Assembly (NCBI GenBank): GCA_028292625.1
Contig: JAQGLY010000056.1
Location: 104,772-168,771, forward strand
Reading direction: 5' to 3'
Length of the DNA stretch: 64,000 nucleotides
Origin: Herbaspirillum sp.
GTDB lineage: Bacteria; Pseudomonadota; Gammaproteobacteria; Burkholderiales; Burkholderiaceae_D
A program made the translations under genes and the position numbers. The first letter of the stretch is position 1. Each line of letters opens with the position of its first letter. The notes under the pieces are model-generated. The model was not told the DNA's origin. It was given only the letters and a program-made list of their open reading frames with translations, and searched no databases. Below, piece by piece: positions 63,632 through 64,000 of the stretch.

Positions 63632-63859
63632 CCGAGGGTCATCCTCAGACTCGGTAAAAGGTTCTTGGCCGGTGTGAGAAAGCTCGCATCGTTAAAAAAT
63701 ACCTATATATAACGAAGCCTTTCATCTACTCGCTGAGCAGTTGCATGCAAACTGATCCATGCAAATCTATTGGATATCTTGATGGCAGATATGAGAATCT
63801 ATTTTTCTTAAAAAAGTATTATCTGTATATGGTAGAAATTTAGTGTGCCGCGAACAAAA

Positions 63860-64000
63860 CCAGCATGTGCTAGTTAGCGGGGTCGGTGTTCCCTCAGCTC
63901 GCCCGGTAATCCCCCCACAAAAAAGCATCAGTTGAAAGTAGAATTTTCTTAAATGAGATTTTGAGGAAGTTTTACATGAAGACATCACGCTATACGGAAA
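63860..64000 (+). mobile_element. Left end of an IS3-family insertion sequence (cut by window)
   Basis: The last 25 bases start an OrfA-like transposase, and a GC-rich, structured block (about 63872-63925) precedes it in AT-rich DNA. The exact left terminus is not certain; I cannot see the matching inverted repeat. The 63632-63860 stretch before it holds no gene I can support. Confidence 0.5.
63976..64000 (+). CDS. IS3-family transposase OrfA, first codons only
   Basis: The ATG at 63976 has GAGG upstream and is followed by KTSRYTE, the standard beginning of IS3-family OrfA (MKTSRYTESQI-type). The rest is beyond the window. Confidence 0.6.

Noticed and set aside
63767..63988. 73-codon minus-strand frame near the right edge
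   Set aside because: It covers the likely IS left end and the OrfA start on the other strand; no ribosome site.
1..64000. CRISPR array, rRNA operon or complete tRNA gene
   Set aside because: No regularly spaced repeats, no rRNA signature, and the only tRNA-like sequence is the 3' fragment at 57970-57992.

Overview
The window looks like a beta-proteobacterial chromosome, most likely Burkholderiales (Oxalobacteraceae- or Burkholderiaceae-like). The grounds are a GC-rich backbone, an Omp32-type trimeric porin, many LysR regulators, a cyanide-insensitive-type cytochrome bd oxidase, and a catabolic and transport repertoire typical of soil or plant-associated members. The species cannot be fixed from sequence reading alone.

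Layout. 1-4.7 kb: an unknown protein (cut by the left edge), methylmalonate-semialdehyde dehydrogenase, a divergent LysR regulator and a nitronate monooxygenase-like flavoprotein. 4.9-8.7 kb: a heterodimeric ABC exporter with one degenerate ATP site. 8.7-13 kb: an ornithine cyclodeaminase-like enzyme, an orphan binding protein and a ThDP-dependent enzyme. 13-19 kb (minus strand): an Ssu/Tau-like ABC importer with two different permeases, a TauD-like dioxygenase and a flavin monooxygenase, probably for organosulfur compounds. 19-34 kb: a second orphan binding protein, a LysR regulator, then a long plus-strand catabolic run (HpcH/HpaI aldolase, MmgE/PrpD, Rieske oxygenase, complete Dpp-like importer, FAH-family hydrolase, MFS carrier, porin). 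34-36 kb: periplasmic catalase and an ankyrin lipoprotein (katB-ankB type). 36.5-40 kb: LysR, D-tartrate dehydratase-like enzyme and DctA. 40-48 kb: a MocR regulator, a small winged-helix protein, and FdhF/YdeP oxidoreductase, cydAB and a bestrophin in one run. 48-54 kb: a Liv-type importer with a fused LivM-LivG and a MetX-like hydrolase, preceded by a good sigma-54 promoter. 54-57.8 kb: small zinc protein, tandem universal stress protein, small phage-like ORF, SnoaL-like protein and LysR.

At about 57.97 kb a tRNA 3'-end fragment followed by a terminator marks the probable border of a genomic island that continues to the right edge. The island side is AT-richer. It carries a plasmid-type small protein coupled to a papain/C39-like cysteine peptidase beside an XRE regulator, two zinc-ribbon membrane proteins, two exported proteins, a duplicated leader whose second copy has lost its gene, a frameshifted ORF, and the first codons of an IS3-family transposase at the very end. 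The peptidase module (58.67-60.09 kb) is the best candidate for an undescribed system. The FdhF-CydAB-bestrophin run and the two orphan binding-protein clusters are the next most interesting.
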